Shown here: positions 1-11,036 of the stretch, piece by piece
Layout: every line of letters starts with the position of its first letter
Position numbering within the stretch: position 1 is the stretch's first letter
Assembly: GCF_900005765.1 (NCBI RefSeq)
Contig: NC_041686.1
Location: 248,001 to 312,000, forward strand
Reading direction: 5' to 3'
DNA: 64,000 nt
Source of the DNA: Plasmodium relictum
Lineage: Eukaryota > Apicomplexa > Aconoidasida > Haemosporida > Plasmodiidae
The notes under the pieces: generated by a model
What the model was told of the DNA's origin: nothing
Databases searched by the model: none
What the model saw: the letters and a program-made list of their open reading frames with translations, nothing else
Translations under genes and position numbers: made by a program

Positions 1-1739
1 AAAAAAAATTTTAGTAAGGCAAGAAACAAAAAGTAAAGAATCATATTAAGTTTACTTATTACTAATACGTAATAAGGTATAAAATCATAATAAAAGTAAT
101 GCTCTCCAATTAATATATTCATGAAATTATTAATTTTTGTAGTCATCAATTTAAAAAAATTATTTATAAATGTATTTTTATCGGTCTTATTTGTGTTATC
201 TTTGGAATTGTTTTCTAGATTTTTTTTTTTTTCTGCTATAAAATCATCATGCATATCTCTTATTATATTTGATATTAATTCTAACAGGTTATCACCTAAA
301 TGTTGCATAGTTCCTCTTTTTAAGTTATTTATGTCATCATGAGGTGTATGGTAAAAATATCCCTTTAAACATGTAACTATATCAAGACCCTGAGAAGATT
401 TAATGAAAGAATTATATGCTTTATAATCAGTATTATTTCTAATGACATACTCTGCATCATGAGCAAATGATGAAAAAGTAGGATTTAAAGAGTATTTTTT
501 ATAAAATTTTAAAATTTCTTTATTTTTATCTGGAGTTCTATATATTATAAACTTCCCTCCATATCCTATAGAATCTAAATTGATATAATACTTTACATCA
601 AGAGACCATATATGAAAATTGCTGAACCCGTGGGCACTTAACAAATAAGCTTCTTCTGCTCCGTTAAAATTTAAAATAAATGGAGTTAAAAATGCTTTTT
701 GACTAATTAAATTCCTGAACAATTCAATCATAACAGCTACAAAGGCTCCAGCGTCAGAAACAGCAGGAGATTGAATGGCACTATCATAATGAGAAGCAAT
801 CATAAAATAATTCATTCGTATTGAATTCAGAAAGAAACTTTTTAATTCTTGTTCATTCAAACTTTGTGAAAATTTTTCTTTTTCATATAATTCATAATTT
901 TTTTCGAAATTCTCATTAATTATATAACCAGATAATGCACGAATTAAATATGTAGCAATTCCTTCATATACCGTTGTATATAAGTCATAATATCTATATG
1001 TAGACGCATAATTCTTGTAATGTTGTTCGTCTATATATATTAATTTATTTGTTATATGGTCTTTTTTAATATTCGAAAAATTCTCTAAAATATGTTCATT
1101 ATAATACACATTTCTTTTTACATCAAAATAATATAATCCGTTAAGCTTTGCATCATTACACGATATATTTTCGTTACAAACAATTAAACCTTCTGTTTCT
1201 ATTATATGTAGTTTAACCATGTTTATCATATTTTCTTCTTTTACGTGTAAACTTTCTAATTTATTATTATCCATTTCACTCTCTTCAAAGCAAATGCAAC
1301 TATTTTCTTTTATAAAAGGGGCTATTATTTCATTAAATTCTAAATTTTTTTTATAATTATTTACCAAATCATCTGGAATATATATTCCATATTTAACATA
1401 ACCTAAATTTATATAGTCTGATTTTTCTTTTAATATTTTTTCAAATAACTCTTTTTTTATTAGTTCAACTGCCATCACTTCGTTGGCATAATGCCCGACT
1501 TGTTTATATAAATAATCTAAATAATCTACATTAATATTGCTATCTAATATATTATCTTTTACTTCTTCATTAAAGGTGCTTAATCTATATGAAGTTTCCA
1601 AGCTTCTTTCCTCAGAAAATATTTCATCTGCTACATCTTTTTTTAGTGGTTTTGTTAGATTATCAAAATATACATAAAGATATACATGCAGAAAAGTAAA
1701 AATTACAATATATACACAAGAAATAAATATATTTTTCAT
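1..1739 (-). CDS. M28-family zinc metallopeptidase, ER membrane type (partial, 3' end off window)
   Basis: The reverse frame is open from the ATG at 1739-1737 to base 1 without a stop, so at least 579 residues are present and the C-terminus lies outside the window. A signal-anchor-like hydrophobic stretch occupies residues about 4-24. Peptidase-family-M28 landmarks follow: SHYDS near residue 313 (first zinc ligand region), SDAGAF near 323 (bridging Asp), NGAEE near 355 (catalytic Glu pair), a LDSIGYGG stretch near 380 and HTPHDD near 465 (last His ligand). A second hydrophobic region starts near residue 550, suggesting C-terminal membrane helices. This layout (lumenal M28 domain, then membrane segments) is that of endoplasmic reticulum metallopeptidase 1 (Felix-ina-type) proteins. 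Family assignment is firm. Substrate and location are inferred, and an aminopeptidase role is equally possible. Confidence 0.85.
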   Translation of the reverse strand, partial: MKNIFISCVYIVIFTFLHVYLYVYFDNLTKPLKKDVADEIFSEERSLETSYRLSTFNEEVKDNILDSNINVDYLDYLYKQVGHYANEVMAVELIKKELFEKILKEKSDYINLGYVKYGIYIPDDLVNNYKKNLEFNEIIAPFIKENSCICFEESEMDNNKLESLHVKEENMINMVKLHIIETEGLIVCNENISCNDAKLNGLYYFDVKRNVYYNEHILENFSNIKKDHITNKLIYIDEQHYKNYASTYRYYDLYTTVYEGIATYLIRALSGYIINENFEKNYELYEKEKFSQSLNEQELKSFFLNSIRMNYFMIASHYDSAIQSPAVSDAGAFVAVMIELFRNLISQKAFLTPFILNFNGAEEAYLLSAHGFSNFHIWSLDVKYYINLDSIGYGGKFIIYRTPDKNKEILKFYKKYSLNPTFSSFAHDAEYVIRNNTDYKAYNSFIKSSQGLDIVTCLKGYFYHTPHDDINNLKRGTMQHLGDNLLELISNIIRDMHDDFIAEKKKNLENNSKDNTNKTDKNTFINNFFKLMTTKINNFMNILIGEHYFYYDFIPYYVLVISKLNMILYFLFLALLKFF

Positions 1740-2796
1740 TTTTTAAGATAATCTTAATTTGTAAATCATACAATATCTCTCTTTTTATTAATGATTTTTA
1801 CTTTCATTAATTATCATTAAAAATAAAAATTAAAAAAAAAATTAGCATTTTATTAATTGCTTATTAAAAAAAAGTATACCTATTCACAATTATAACATTT
1901 ATTTCTATATTTTTTTGTTTACGCAAATATACATTAAATACTATTTTACATTTATTTAAAATAATATAAATGGGATCTTGTTTAAAAGGAATATTGTAGT
2001 TACTAAAAAAAATATTAAATATATTTTTATTAAATATAAAAAAAAAAATAATATTTTTCGTATTAAAGAAATATGAAAAAGTTACTTATAAAAGTGTATC
2101 GAGAGCATGTTTAATAGATAACATTAAGCATTATGAAAAATAAAAATAAATTAAGTTGAATCCGTTTAATAAAATAAGTTTCTTCTAATGAATAATATTA
2201 AAAATAATAAATATAATTCTAACAAAAATTAAATATAAAAAAAGTAATAATTTATAATTTATTTGGAATATTTTAATATAAATATAGGTATATATAAACT
2301 AAAATATTATTATAAAAGTTTTTTACATTGAAATTATGAAGTATATATTCTTGATAAATAATGCACTTAATACTTTATAATGCTTAAAAAATTTATCTTT
2401 AGATATTTATTTCTTATTATCTTTTTATAGGTACCCTTTATTAACATTTTTATTGTAGCTTATTTATTTTTTTTTTTTTAGTAAAACAAATCAATTTTTT
2501 TTTATAGTTGAATTGAAAAAACTATATACATTAATGTTTTAATTTGTGAAACATTCTTTTTAAAAAAAGTTTAATTTAAATTAGTATTATAATAAATATT
2601 TTATTAAATCAAAAAAAAAAAATAAAAAAAAAAACATAAAATGTTATATAATTCATTACTTTTACATATTTATGATAATTGATAAATTGTTCATATATTT
2701 GTAATAATCATAACTTATGCACATTCATTTATCTTTTTTTTTTTTATTTTTATTCTTAAAAAACATATGGATAATATATGTTGACCATTAATATCA
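1740..2796. other. Intergenic: upstream of M28 peptidase, downstream of adenylate kinase
   Basis: No convincing coding frame. It consists of A/T homopolymers and should contain the 5' UTR and promoter of the leftward peptidase gene and the 3' UTR of the leftward adenylate kinase gene. An AAGAT/ATCTT inverted repeat lies just upstream of the peptidase ATG and is too short to interpret. Confidence 0.6.
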
Positions 2797-4469
<1,673 letters not shown>

Positions 4470-5285
4470 ATGGTGTTGTATATTATTGGTTTAGGTTTAG
4501 GGGACGAGAAGGATATAACAATTAAAGGAAAAGAAATTATCGAAAAATCAGATATTGTTTATTTAGAATCATATACTTCTATTTTATTTATTTCAAAAGA
4601 AGATTTAGAAAAGTTTTATAAAAAAAAAATTTATGAAGTAGATAGAAATTTTGCTGAAGAAAATTGTGAAGAAATTTTAAGTGAAGCAAAAAATAAAATA
4701 GTTTCATTTTTAGTTGTGGGAGATCCTTTATGTGCTACTACCCATCATGATATTATTTTAAGAGCAAAAAAAGAGAACATTAAAGTACACATCATTCACA
4801 ATACTTCTATTATCTCCGCTATTGGTGAAAGTGGAATGCAACTATATAATTTTGGTCAAATAGTGTCAATCCCTTTTTTTGAAAAAGATTACAAGCCTAC
4901 TAGCTTTTATGATAAAATTAAAATTAATTTATATAATAACTTTCATACGTTATGCTTATTAGATATTAAAGTAAAAGAAAGAACAATAGAAAATATTATG
5001 AAAAATAGAAACATATATGAACCACCTAGATACATGACTATTAACGAAGCTATTGAACAACTTTTATACTGTGAAGATATTCATAAAAAGAATGTTATTA
5101 CGCAAAATACTATGGGTATTGCTATAGTTAGAATAGGATCAAATAATCAACAAATTATATCAGGAAATTTATTGACATTAAAATCGTTGAATTATAACAA
5201 ACCTTTACATTCCCTAATAATATGTGCACCTAAATTACATGATATAGAAAAAGAATATTTTGACATCCATTTACATAAAAATTAA
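4470..5285 (+). CDS. DPH5: Diphthine methyl ester synthase (DPH5 family)
   Basis: Single exon, 271 residues. I start at the ATG at 4470; the in-frame GTG three bases upstream is not a plausible start in this organism. The enzyme methylates the modified histidine of elongation factor 2 using S-adenosylmethionine, a step of diphthamide biosynthesis in the cytosol. Visible family features are the N-terminal LYIIGLGLGDEKDIT (SAM-binding tetrapyrrole-methylase fold), SDIVYLESYTS, the VVGDPLCATTHHD motif, HNTSIISAIGESGMQLYNFG and the C-terminal PLHSLIICAP. The length equals that of DPH5 enzymes from other organisms. It has no introns and no low-complexity insert, which is unusual for this window. 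Confidence in the family is very high. Confidence 0.95.
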   Translation: MVLYIIGLGLGDEKDITIKGKEIIEKSDIVYLESYTSILFISKEDLEKFYKKKIYEVDRNFAEENCEEILSEAKNKIVSFLVVGDPLCATTHHDIILRAKKENIKVHIIHNTSIISAIGESGMQLYNFGQIVSIPFFEKDYKPTSFYDKIKINLYNNFHTLCLLDIKVKERTIENIMKNRNIYEPPRYMTINEAIEQLLYCEDIHKKNVITQNTMGIAIVRIGSNNQQIISGNLLTLKSLNYNKPLHSLIICAPKLHDIEKEYFDIHLHKN

Positions 5286-6077
5286 AAAAAAAAATCTTCT
5301 CTTTTTCCTATGTTTATATTTGTTATTTTTTATTCATATTTTTTTTTTTTCTAACTTTTTCATTAAATAATATATATTTACTCAAAAATTAAAAAGTCCA
5401 CTTAATTTTTTCTTTTTTTTTATCTTTTATAGAACATTGATTTTTATTTTAAGATTTAATTAAAAACTGATACATTATTTATTAAAATAAATATTCCTTT
5501 TAAATTAAATATTTTATAATACTAAGTATATATTATTATTGCAATTTTGTTACATATTGTTTTGCTTTATCTCTTTAGGAAATAGAAAAAAAAAAAAAAC
5601 TTATTTATATTATTGTTTTGATATTAAACACTTTACATCGTGAGTGTCATATTTTCACTTATTCTTTTAACAAAAAAAGAATTTATATAAATAGTTTTTT
5701 TTTTTTTTTTTTGACCTTTTTAATTTTTGTAAGAATATACTCGCATATGTATATGCATATTTTTTCCATTATTAATTAATATATTTGTCTATAAAAATGT
5801 GGTGTAATTACATTCGCAATTTTTATTAATATGGATAATTTACAAAAAAATGGGAAATATAAATAAAATAATTTATAAATACTTTTGACTTTTTCGTATA
5901 TTTAATTAGTTTTTTTTTTTATTTTTTAATTAAATATTCTATAAATAAAAAATCATATAATCCTTTAATAAAATATGTAGACGTATTTGTGTACTTATAA
6001 TTACATTTATTTCTTAGCACCCTCCATGAATTTAATTAAATTGTTTTTTCTTTTTACCTATTTAAAAATATATTAAA
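5286..6077. other. Intergenic region between diphthine synthase and membrane protein gene
   Basis: A 792-base spacer between two rightward genes: 3' UTR of the first and promoter/5' UTR of the second. Only poly(A)/poly(T) tracts are visible, with no coding frame and no recognisable RNA. Confidence 0.55.
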
Positions 6078-7319
6078 ATGACTAAAGTATTTATCTTTTT
6101 TTTTGCATTAAATAGTTTTTTTTCATACATTTTTACATGTATTCATGTTGAAGATACTTTCAAAATTAAACTAAATAAAATAAATACTGGGGATTTTTTA
6201 AGAATATGTTGTAATAACTTTTGTTCTTATTTGAGATATGATGTAACTAAAAAAACATATTTATTAATTAAGGAAAATATTACATCATTTAGTTGTAAAA
6301 ATACAACGGTAAAATTATATTATTCTAATGAGCATTACTTTTATTTCTCACATTTTATCTATGCCAACATTAATCAAGTAAATGAATTTGTTGATTCTTT
6401 TGAAAATGAAAAAAAAAAAATTATTTTTTGGAAACCTTTTTTTGAATTCATAGAAATAAAAAAGGGAAAAAAATACATTTATAAACCTCTTGGTTATTAT
6501 CAAAAAAGAAAATATAACAACCAAAAAAAAAACTTTATTTCAAAAGATAAATTAAATGATTATAATAACGGAGTACCTAATACAAAAAAATTCAGTAGTG
6601 ACAAAAAAAAAAAAAATGAAGACACTAGTACTAAAAATGATAACATAAATTTCGAAAAATGTAAAGATTACCTAAAAAAGTATAATAAAAATAATATTTG
6701 TAATATGAGTTCGTTAATACAAAACTTTAAAGAATTAGTTGTTCAGATAAAAAAAGAAAAAATTGGAATTTTTGATAATTCATTACATGTTACAGAAAAT
6801 TATGAATATACTAATAATATAATAAATAATAATAAAAAGAATTCAGGTAATATAATAGAAGAATCTAGTTCATTTCATAAAATATATAAAAATTACCTAA
6901 TGAAAATTGTTCTTACTTACAATCCTATATTTTTATTTTTGTTTGAAGATCAAAATATTTGGAACTTTAGTATTAAAAAGATTAACACAAGCTTAGATAC
7001 TGATTATAAAAAAAAAGGATTAATGTACAAGAAAAATTATAAAGTACTATTAAGAAAAGAAATTGTGATACTTATTTTTATTATTTTAATAATACTAATT
7101 CAAATATTTTTGAAAAGAAAAAAATGTAAAATAAAAGCAGAAAAATATTCAAATAAAAAGAATAAAATTGCTGAAAACAGACTAGCTGAAATTCACGTAG
7201 AGTATAATAGCAAAATACAAACAAATGTTGGTTCTAAAATAAAAGATATAACAGATGAAGATTTAATAAATTTAATGGCTCATAATAAAGCGGAAATAAT
7301 AATCGTTTGTCAACCTTAA
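6078..7319 (+). CDS. Conserved-looking type I membrane protein, function unknown
   Basis: Single-exon frame of 413 residues that I do not recognise. Residues 1-20 form a signal peptide (MTKVFIFFFALNSFFSYIFT). The lumenal or extracellular part (about 21-325) begins with a compact region containing several cysteines (CC and C around residues 43-48, another near 74) that could be disulphide-bonded, then a Trp/Phe/Tyr-rich stretch (FWKPFFEF), then a Lys/Asn-rich low-complexity linker. One transmembrane helix lies at about residues 329-347, immediately followed by KRKK, giving N-out/C-in topology. The roughly 65-residue tail is charged and ends in an ordered-looking segment (DITDEDLINLM). The N-terminal fold plus single helix recalls small ER-membrane-complex-like or secretory-cargo proteins, but there is no motif that decides. 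Coding status is supported by length and the clear signal-plus-anchor layout. Confidence 0.8.
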   Translation: MTKVFIFFFALNSFFSYIFTCIHVEDTFKIKLNKINTGDFLRICCNNFCSYLRYDVTKKTYLLIKENITSFSCKNTTVKLYYSNEHYFYFSHFIYANINQVNEFVDSFENEKKKIIFWKPFFEFIEIKKGKKYIYKPLGYYQKRKYNNQKKNFISKDKLNDYNNGVPNTKKFSSDKKKKNEDTSTKNDNINFEKCKDYLKKYNKNNICNMSSLIQNFKELVVQIKKEKIGIFDNSLHVTENYEYTNNIINNNKKNSGNIIEESSSFHKIYKNYLMKIVLTYNPIFLFLFEDQNIWNFSIKKINTSLDTDYKKKGLMYKKNYKVLLRKEIVILIFIILIILIQIFLKRKKCKIKAEKYSNKKNKIAENRLAEIHVEYNSKIQTNVGSKIKDITDEDLINLMAHNKAEIIIVCQP

Positions 7320-8240
7320 TTTTTCTTAATTTTTTTTGTTAATATTATTAAAAAATGTATCTATCTTTACATTATTAGATATTTAAAAGAAATTTTTATT
7401 TTTCATTTATTATTATTTTATGTTTTTTTTTTTTCTTTTCCTCTCAATTATATCTACATACTTATTCTTCTTATTTAATATTTTAAATATAAATTAGCAT
7501 CTTAATTTTTAAGTGTTTTTTTTAAATATTTTTTTTTTCATTTTTTTTTCTGATAAATATACATGTTATTTTTAAAAACAAAAGTTTATTTCTTTTAAAT
7601 TCATTTTCGTATTTTTAAAATCAAAAATAAATTATAACATTATGTTTATTTTATCTTATTTTTTTTTTATAAGAAAAGAAGTTTTAGTTTCATTTTGTTA
7701 AATCAGTACTTCCGTTTTTATATTTTTGAAAATTTTTAAAAATATTCCATGATATTTTAAGAATAAATTTATTATGCCATATTTTATAGAACATATTAAA
7801 AAAATAAAATAAAATAAAATAATTAAAATTAATAATTTTTTTATTTAAATATAATTTATTCTACTGAAAAAAAAACTCAGTACATATGTATTTATTTCTT
7901 CACTTTTTTTTTTTTTTTTTTTTTTTGATAAGTATTTTAGTTGTATATAAGCAATAATGTCTCATTTATCTAATATGATAATTTTTTATTATGATATGGA
8001 CATATAAATAATTGGTTAATTAATTAAGAAATTTTTTAATCCATATAAATAAGTATAGCAACAAATACATGATAATATAAAAAGGCATTCATTTTTGAAA
8101 ATACATCGTATATCAAAATAATAATAAAAAAAATAATTTTAAATAACTATAATATATAAAAATAATAAATATATAATCTTAAAAATTTAGACAACTTTAC
8201 TGAATAAATGTATAAGTAAAATGAAAAATTAAAAATAAAA
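7320..8240. other. Intergenic region upstream of the INTS9-like gene
   Basis: 921 bases of A/T-rich sequence between two rightward genes. It has long poly(T) runs (for example near 7910) and a TTAATTAATTAA palindrome near 8015-8030. No gene or RNA was seen. Confidence 0.55.
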
Positions 8241-10532
8241 ATGATTGATTCTTTTGAAATTACAAAATTATGTGATTATGAAAATGTAAATAGTCACTTA
8301 ATAAAAATAGGATCTTTTAACATTCTATGTGATTTGCCGTTAAACCCAAAAGAAATATTAAATTTTAAAAAAACTGTTTCAAATTCTAAAAATTTTGATA
8401 ATGAAAAAAATGAGTGTATAAATTTAAGTAATTTAGAAACATATTCTTTATCGAATAAGTTATTATTAGACATAAGTAATATCCCGTTGAAAATTCATAT
8501 AATTTTGATTTCATGCATAGAATGCTTTATGGGTTTGCCTATATTTTGTAAATATTTTGATATTAGTGAAACGCATATAATTTGTACAAAGCCAGTATTT
8601 ACCTTTTCTATGAGTGCGGTTGATAATTTACAAAATAAAGAAAATTATTTACCTTCATGGAATGAAGAATACATTCATACTAGTTTTAATGAGGAAATTT
8701 TTAAAAGCGATGAATATTTTGATTTAAAATTAAACTTTAAAAATTCCTTACATTTGTTATCATATAAAGAGAAGGTTAGTTTCAAGCAAAATGATGAAGT
8801 AATAAATATTACTTTATATAGTAGCGGTTATTCTTTAGGTAGCTGCAATTTTTTTGTTGCAACAGATCTTATTAGTATTTTCATTATCAATAAAAGTTCT
8901 TATAATATAAAAAGACACCCATCACCATTTGACACTTCTTGTTTAGAAAAAGCAGATTTTGTTATATTTACTTCGTACTTATCTAGTAATCAAAAATATT
9001 CTATAAAAAATGAAGTTGGTGAAAATAATGAAAATCTTCTAAAAAAAAAAAGTTTGATAAATTATACAAACCCTTTAATAAATGAGGAGAATTCAAAAAA
9101 TATGAATTCTTCAAAAGATTTGAGAGAATTAATTAAAAGAAAATTAATTTTATGCATTGAAAAGTCGTATAAAGACAGTTTAAATAAAATATGTTCCATT
9201 GTATTAGAAACAATAAAAAGAAAAGGTTGTGTATTAATTCCTGTTGATTTACATTTTTTATATTTTATTGAACTAGTAGAATTGATAGGAGTAATAATAA
9301 GTAAATATTTAACTAAAGAAGAGCAAGTATTAGTTTTTAGTGTGATATCAAACATAAGTAATGTAATACACCAAGCTGATTTATGTGCAGAATGGGTAGA
9401 AGAATCAAGAAAAAAGAAATGCAGTAAAATGTCTAATCCACAAGGACCTTTTTCTATTGAAATTATGATAAAAAATAATAGATTAATAATAGGAAACACT
9501 ATAAATGATATATGCAAATATTTTAGATATCCCTGTGTTTGTTTTATTCAAGATTCTACCCTAAGATTTTTTGAATCTTCTATTTTATTAGAAAAATGGG
9601 CATTTAATGAAAATAATTCCATTATATTTATTGATCCTTTTTATGATCCCATTTCCATTTTATATCCTTTTAATATTTATAATAAAAAAATTACTACTTA
9701 TTATTGCCCTCTTATATGGGATCTTAATGAATTTAACATTATTGATATTATGAATATTAATACTAATAAAAAATGCATTTATATATTATCTGATAGACTA
9801 CAAGCTATATTTAAAGAGAATCAAGAAATCTTTGAAAATAATACATTAAATTATGAAATGAATAACGAGAACGTAGATGATGAACATATTAGTAGCGAAA
9901 ATAATATATCAAAGAAAGATAATAATAAAAGTGATTTAGTTATAGATTATGATAAAAAGAAGTTTTTATTTGACATAAAAAATAATATAATATATATATA
10001 TCCATTGAAAAAAAAAGAAATAATATTTAGTAATTTTTTAGAATTTAATAAAAAAATGCATCCTGTTCGTTTTTCTATTGATGGTACAAACAATTTAGAA
10101 AAAATTCTAAAAAAAATAGATAATTTCTATTGTGCAAAAGTCAAGTGTAAATATACTAGCTCCTTTATGGGTGACTACATAAAGGAAGATCACATAGAAC
10201 AACAAAAACAAGAAAATAATATACAAGAAGTAAAAAATAAAACTTGTACAAATAAAAGTAACATTGATTTAATGTTTGGTTCAATAAATGTAGATGATTT
10301 TATAAATAATTTGTTGGATTTTGGTTATGATAAAGATGATATAACATTACAATACTTGGATAATAATAAATCAGATACAATGGAAAATAATTACATATGG
10401 TATATTTTCATTAAGTCTATTAATTCTAAAATAATATGTTATACAAAATACGACATTGAAGTATTTAGTAGTAATGTAACGTTAAGACAACAAATTAAGC
10501 AAATATTAAGCAAGTTAACAAGTCGCTTATAA
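8241..10532 (+). CDS. INTS9: Integrator complex subunit 9-like (inactive metallo-beta-lactamase/beta-CASP protein)
   Basis: Single exon, 763 residues. The N-terminal half aligns by eye with the pseudo-metallo-beta-lactamase domain of INTS9: IILISCIECFMGLPIF near residue 90 occupies the place where active nucleases carry HxHxDH, and the metal ligands are missing. Near residue 195, SSGYSLGSCNFFVATD matches the family's GYALGSxNW segment, followed by a HPSPFD segment and a DFVIFTSYL segment. The beta-CASP part shows GCVLIPVDL near 330, then AEWVEESR, PQGPFSIE, PCVCFIQDSTLRF and IIFIDPFYDP in INTS9 order. In metazoans INTS9 pairs with the INTS11 endonuclease in cleavage of nascent RNA. CPSF2/CFT2 is the main alternative but fits these motifs less well. 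Residues about 535-575 and 645-685 are low-complexity insertions. Confidence 0.8.
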   Translation: MIDSFEITKLCDYENVNSHLIKIGSFNILCDLPLNPKEILNFKKTVSNSKNFDNEKNECINLSNLETYSLSNKLLLDISNIPLKIHIILISCIECFMGLPIFCKYFDISETHIICTKPVFTFSMSAVDNLQNKENYLPSWNEEYIHTSFNEEIFKSDEYFDLKLNFKNSLHLLSYKEKVSFKQNDEVINITLYSSGYSLGSCNFFVATDLISIFIINKSSYNIKRHPSPFDTSCLEKADFVIFTSYLSSNQKYSIKNEVGENNENLLKKKSLINYTNPLINEENSKNMNSSKDLRELIKRKLILCIEKSYKDSLNKICSIVLETIKRKGCVLIPVDLHFLYFIELVELIGVIISKYLTKEEQVLVFSVISNISNVIHQADLCAEWVEESRKKKCSKMSNPQGPFSIEIMIKNNRLIIGNTINDICKYFRYPCVCFIQDSTLRFFESSILLEKWAFNENNSIIFIDPFYDPISILYPFNIYNKKITTYYCPLIWDLNEFNIIDIMNINTNKKCIYILSDRLQAIFKENQEIFENNTLNYEMNNENVDDEHISSENNISKKDNNKSDLVIDYDKKKFLFDIKNNIIYIYPLKKKEIIFSNFLEFNKKMHPVRFSIDGTNNLEKILKKIDNFYCAKVKCKYTSSFMGDYIKEDHIEQQKQENNIQEVKNKTCTNKSNIDLMFGSINVDDFINNLLDFGYDKDDITLQYLDNNKSDTMENNYIWYIFIKSINSKIICYTKYDIEVFSSNVTLRQQIKQILSKLTSRL

Positions 10533-11036
10533 ACAAAAATAAGATAAAATATAATATACTAAAATATATGCATTTAGCATTACTCTATCTTAACTATAAT
10601 TTTAGATATTAAATCTTTTAAAAAAAATTTTTTTTTTTTTTTCAAATATATATAATTCTTATAAATATTTTATGAAAGTTTGATATGTTTTTTTATAAAC
10701 AATTTATATATATTCTAAAATATATATATATATGATAAAAAATTTAAAAAACCAAAAATTATAATAAATAATATCTATGAGAAAACATATGAATATAAGA
10801 AATGAAAAGTTATAAAAAAAGGTAATTGAAAAAAAAAAAAAACCTAAGACATAAATAAATGTCTTATAAGTATATAAATATGTTATGTATTAAAAAAAAA
10901 TTTATAAAATTATTAGTAGAGATTGTATATACAAATAAATAAATATTATATTCACATAATAAATTATTATTTGATTATTTGCTTTAGTTTATTTGAATAC
11001 TAATTAAATTTTTATATAAATATATTTTCTCTTTTT
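10533..11036. other. Convergent intergenic spacer
   Basis: Tail-to-tail 504-base spacer between the INTS9-like gene and the leftward synthetase-like gene. It should contain both 3' UTRs. A/T tracts only. Confidence 0.6.
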
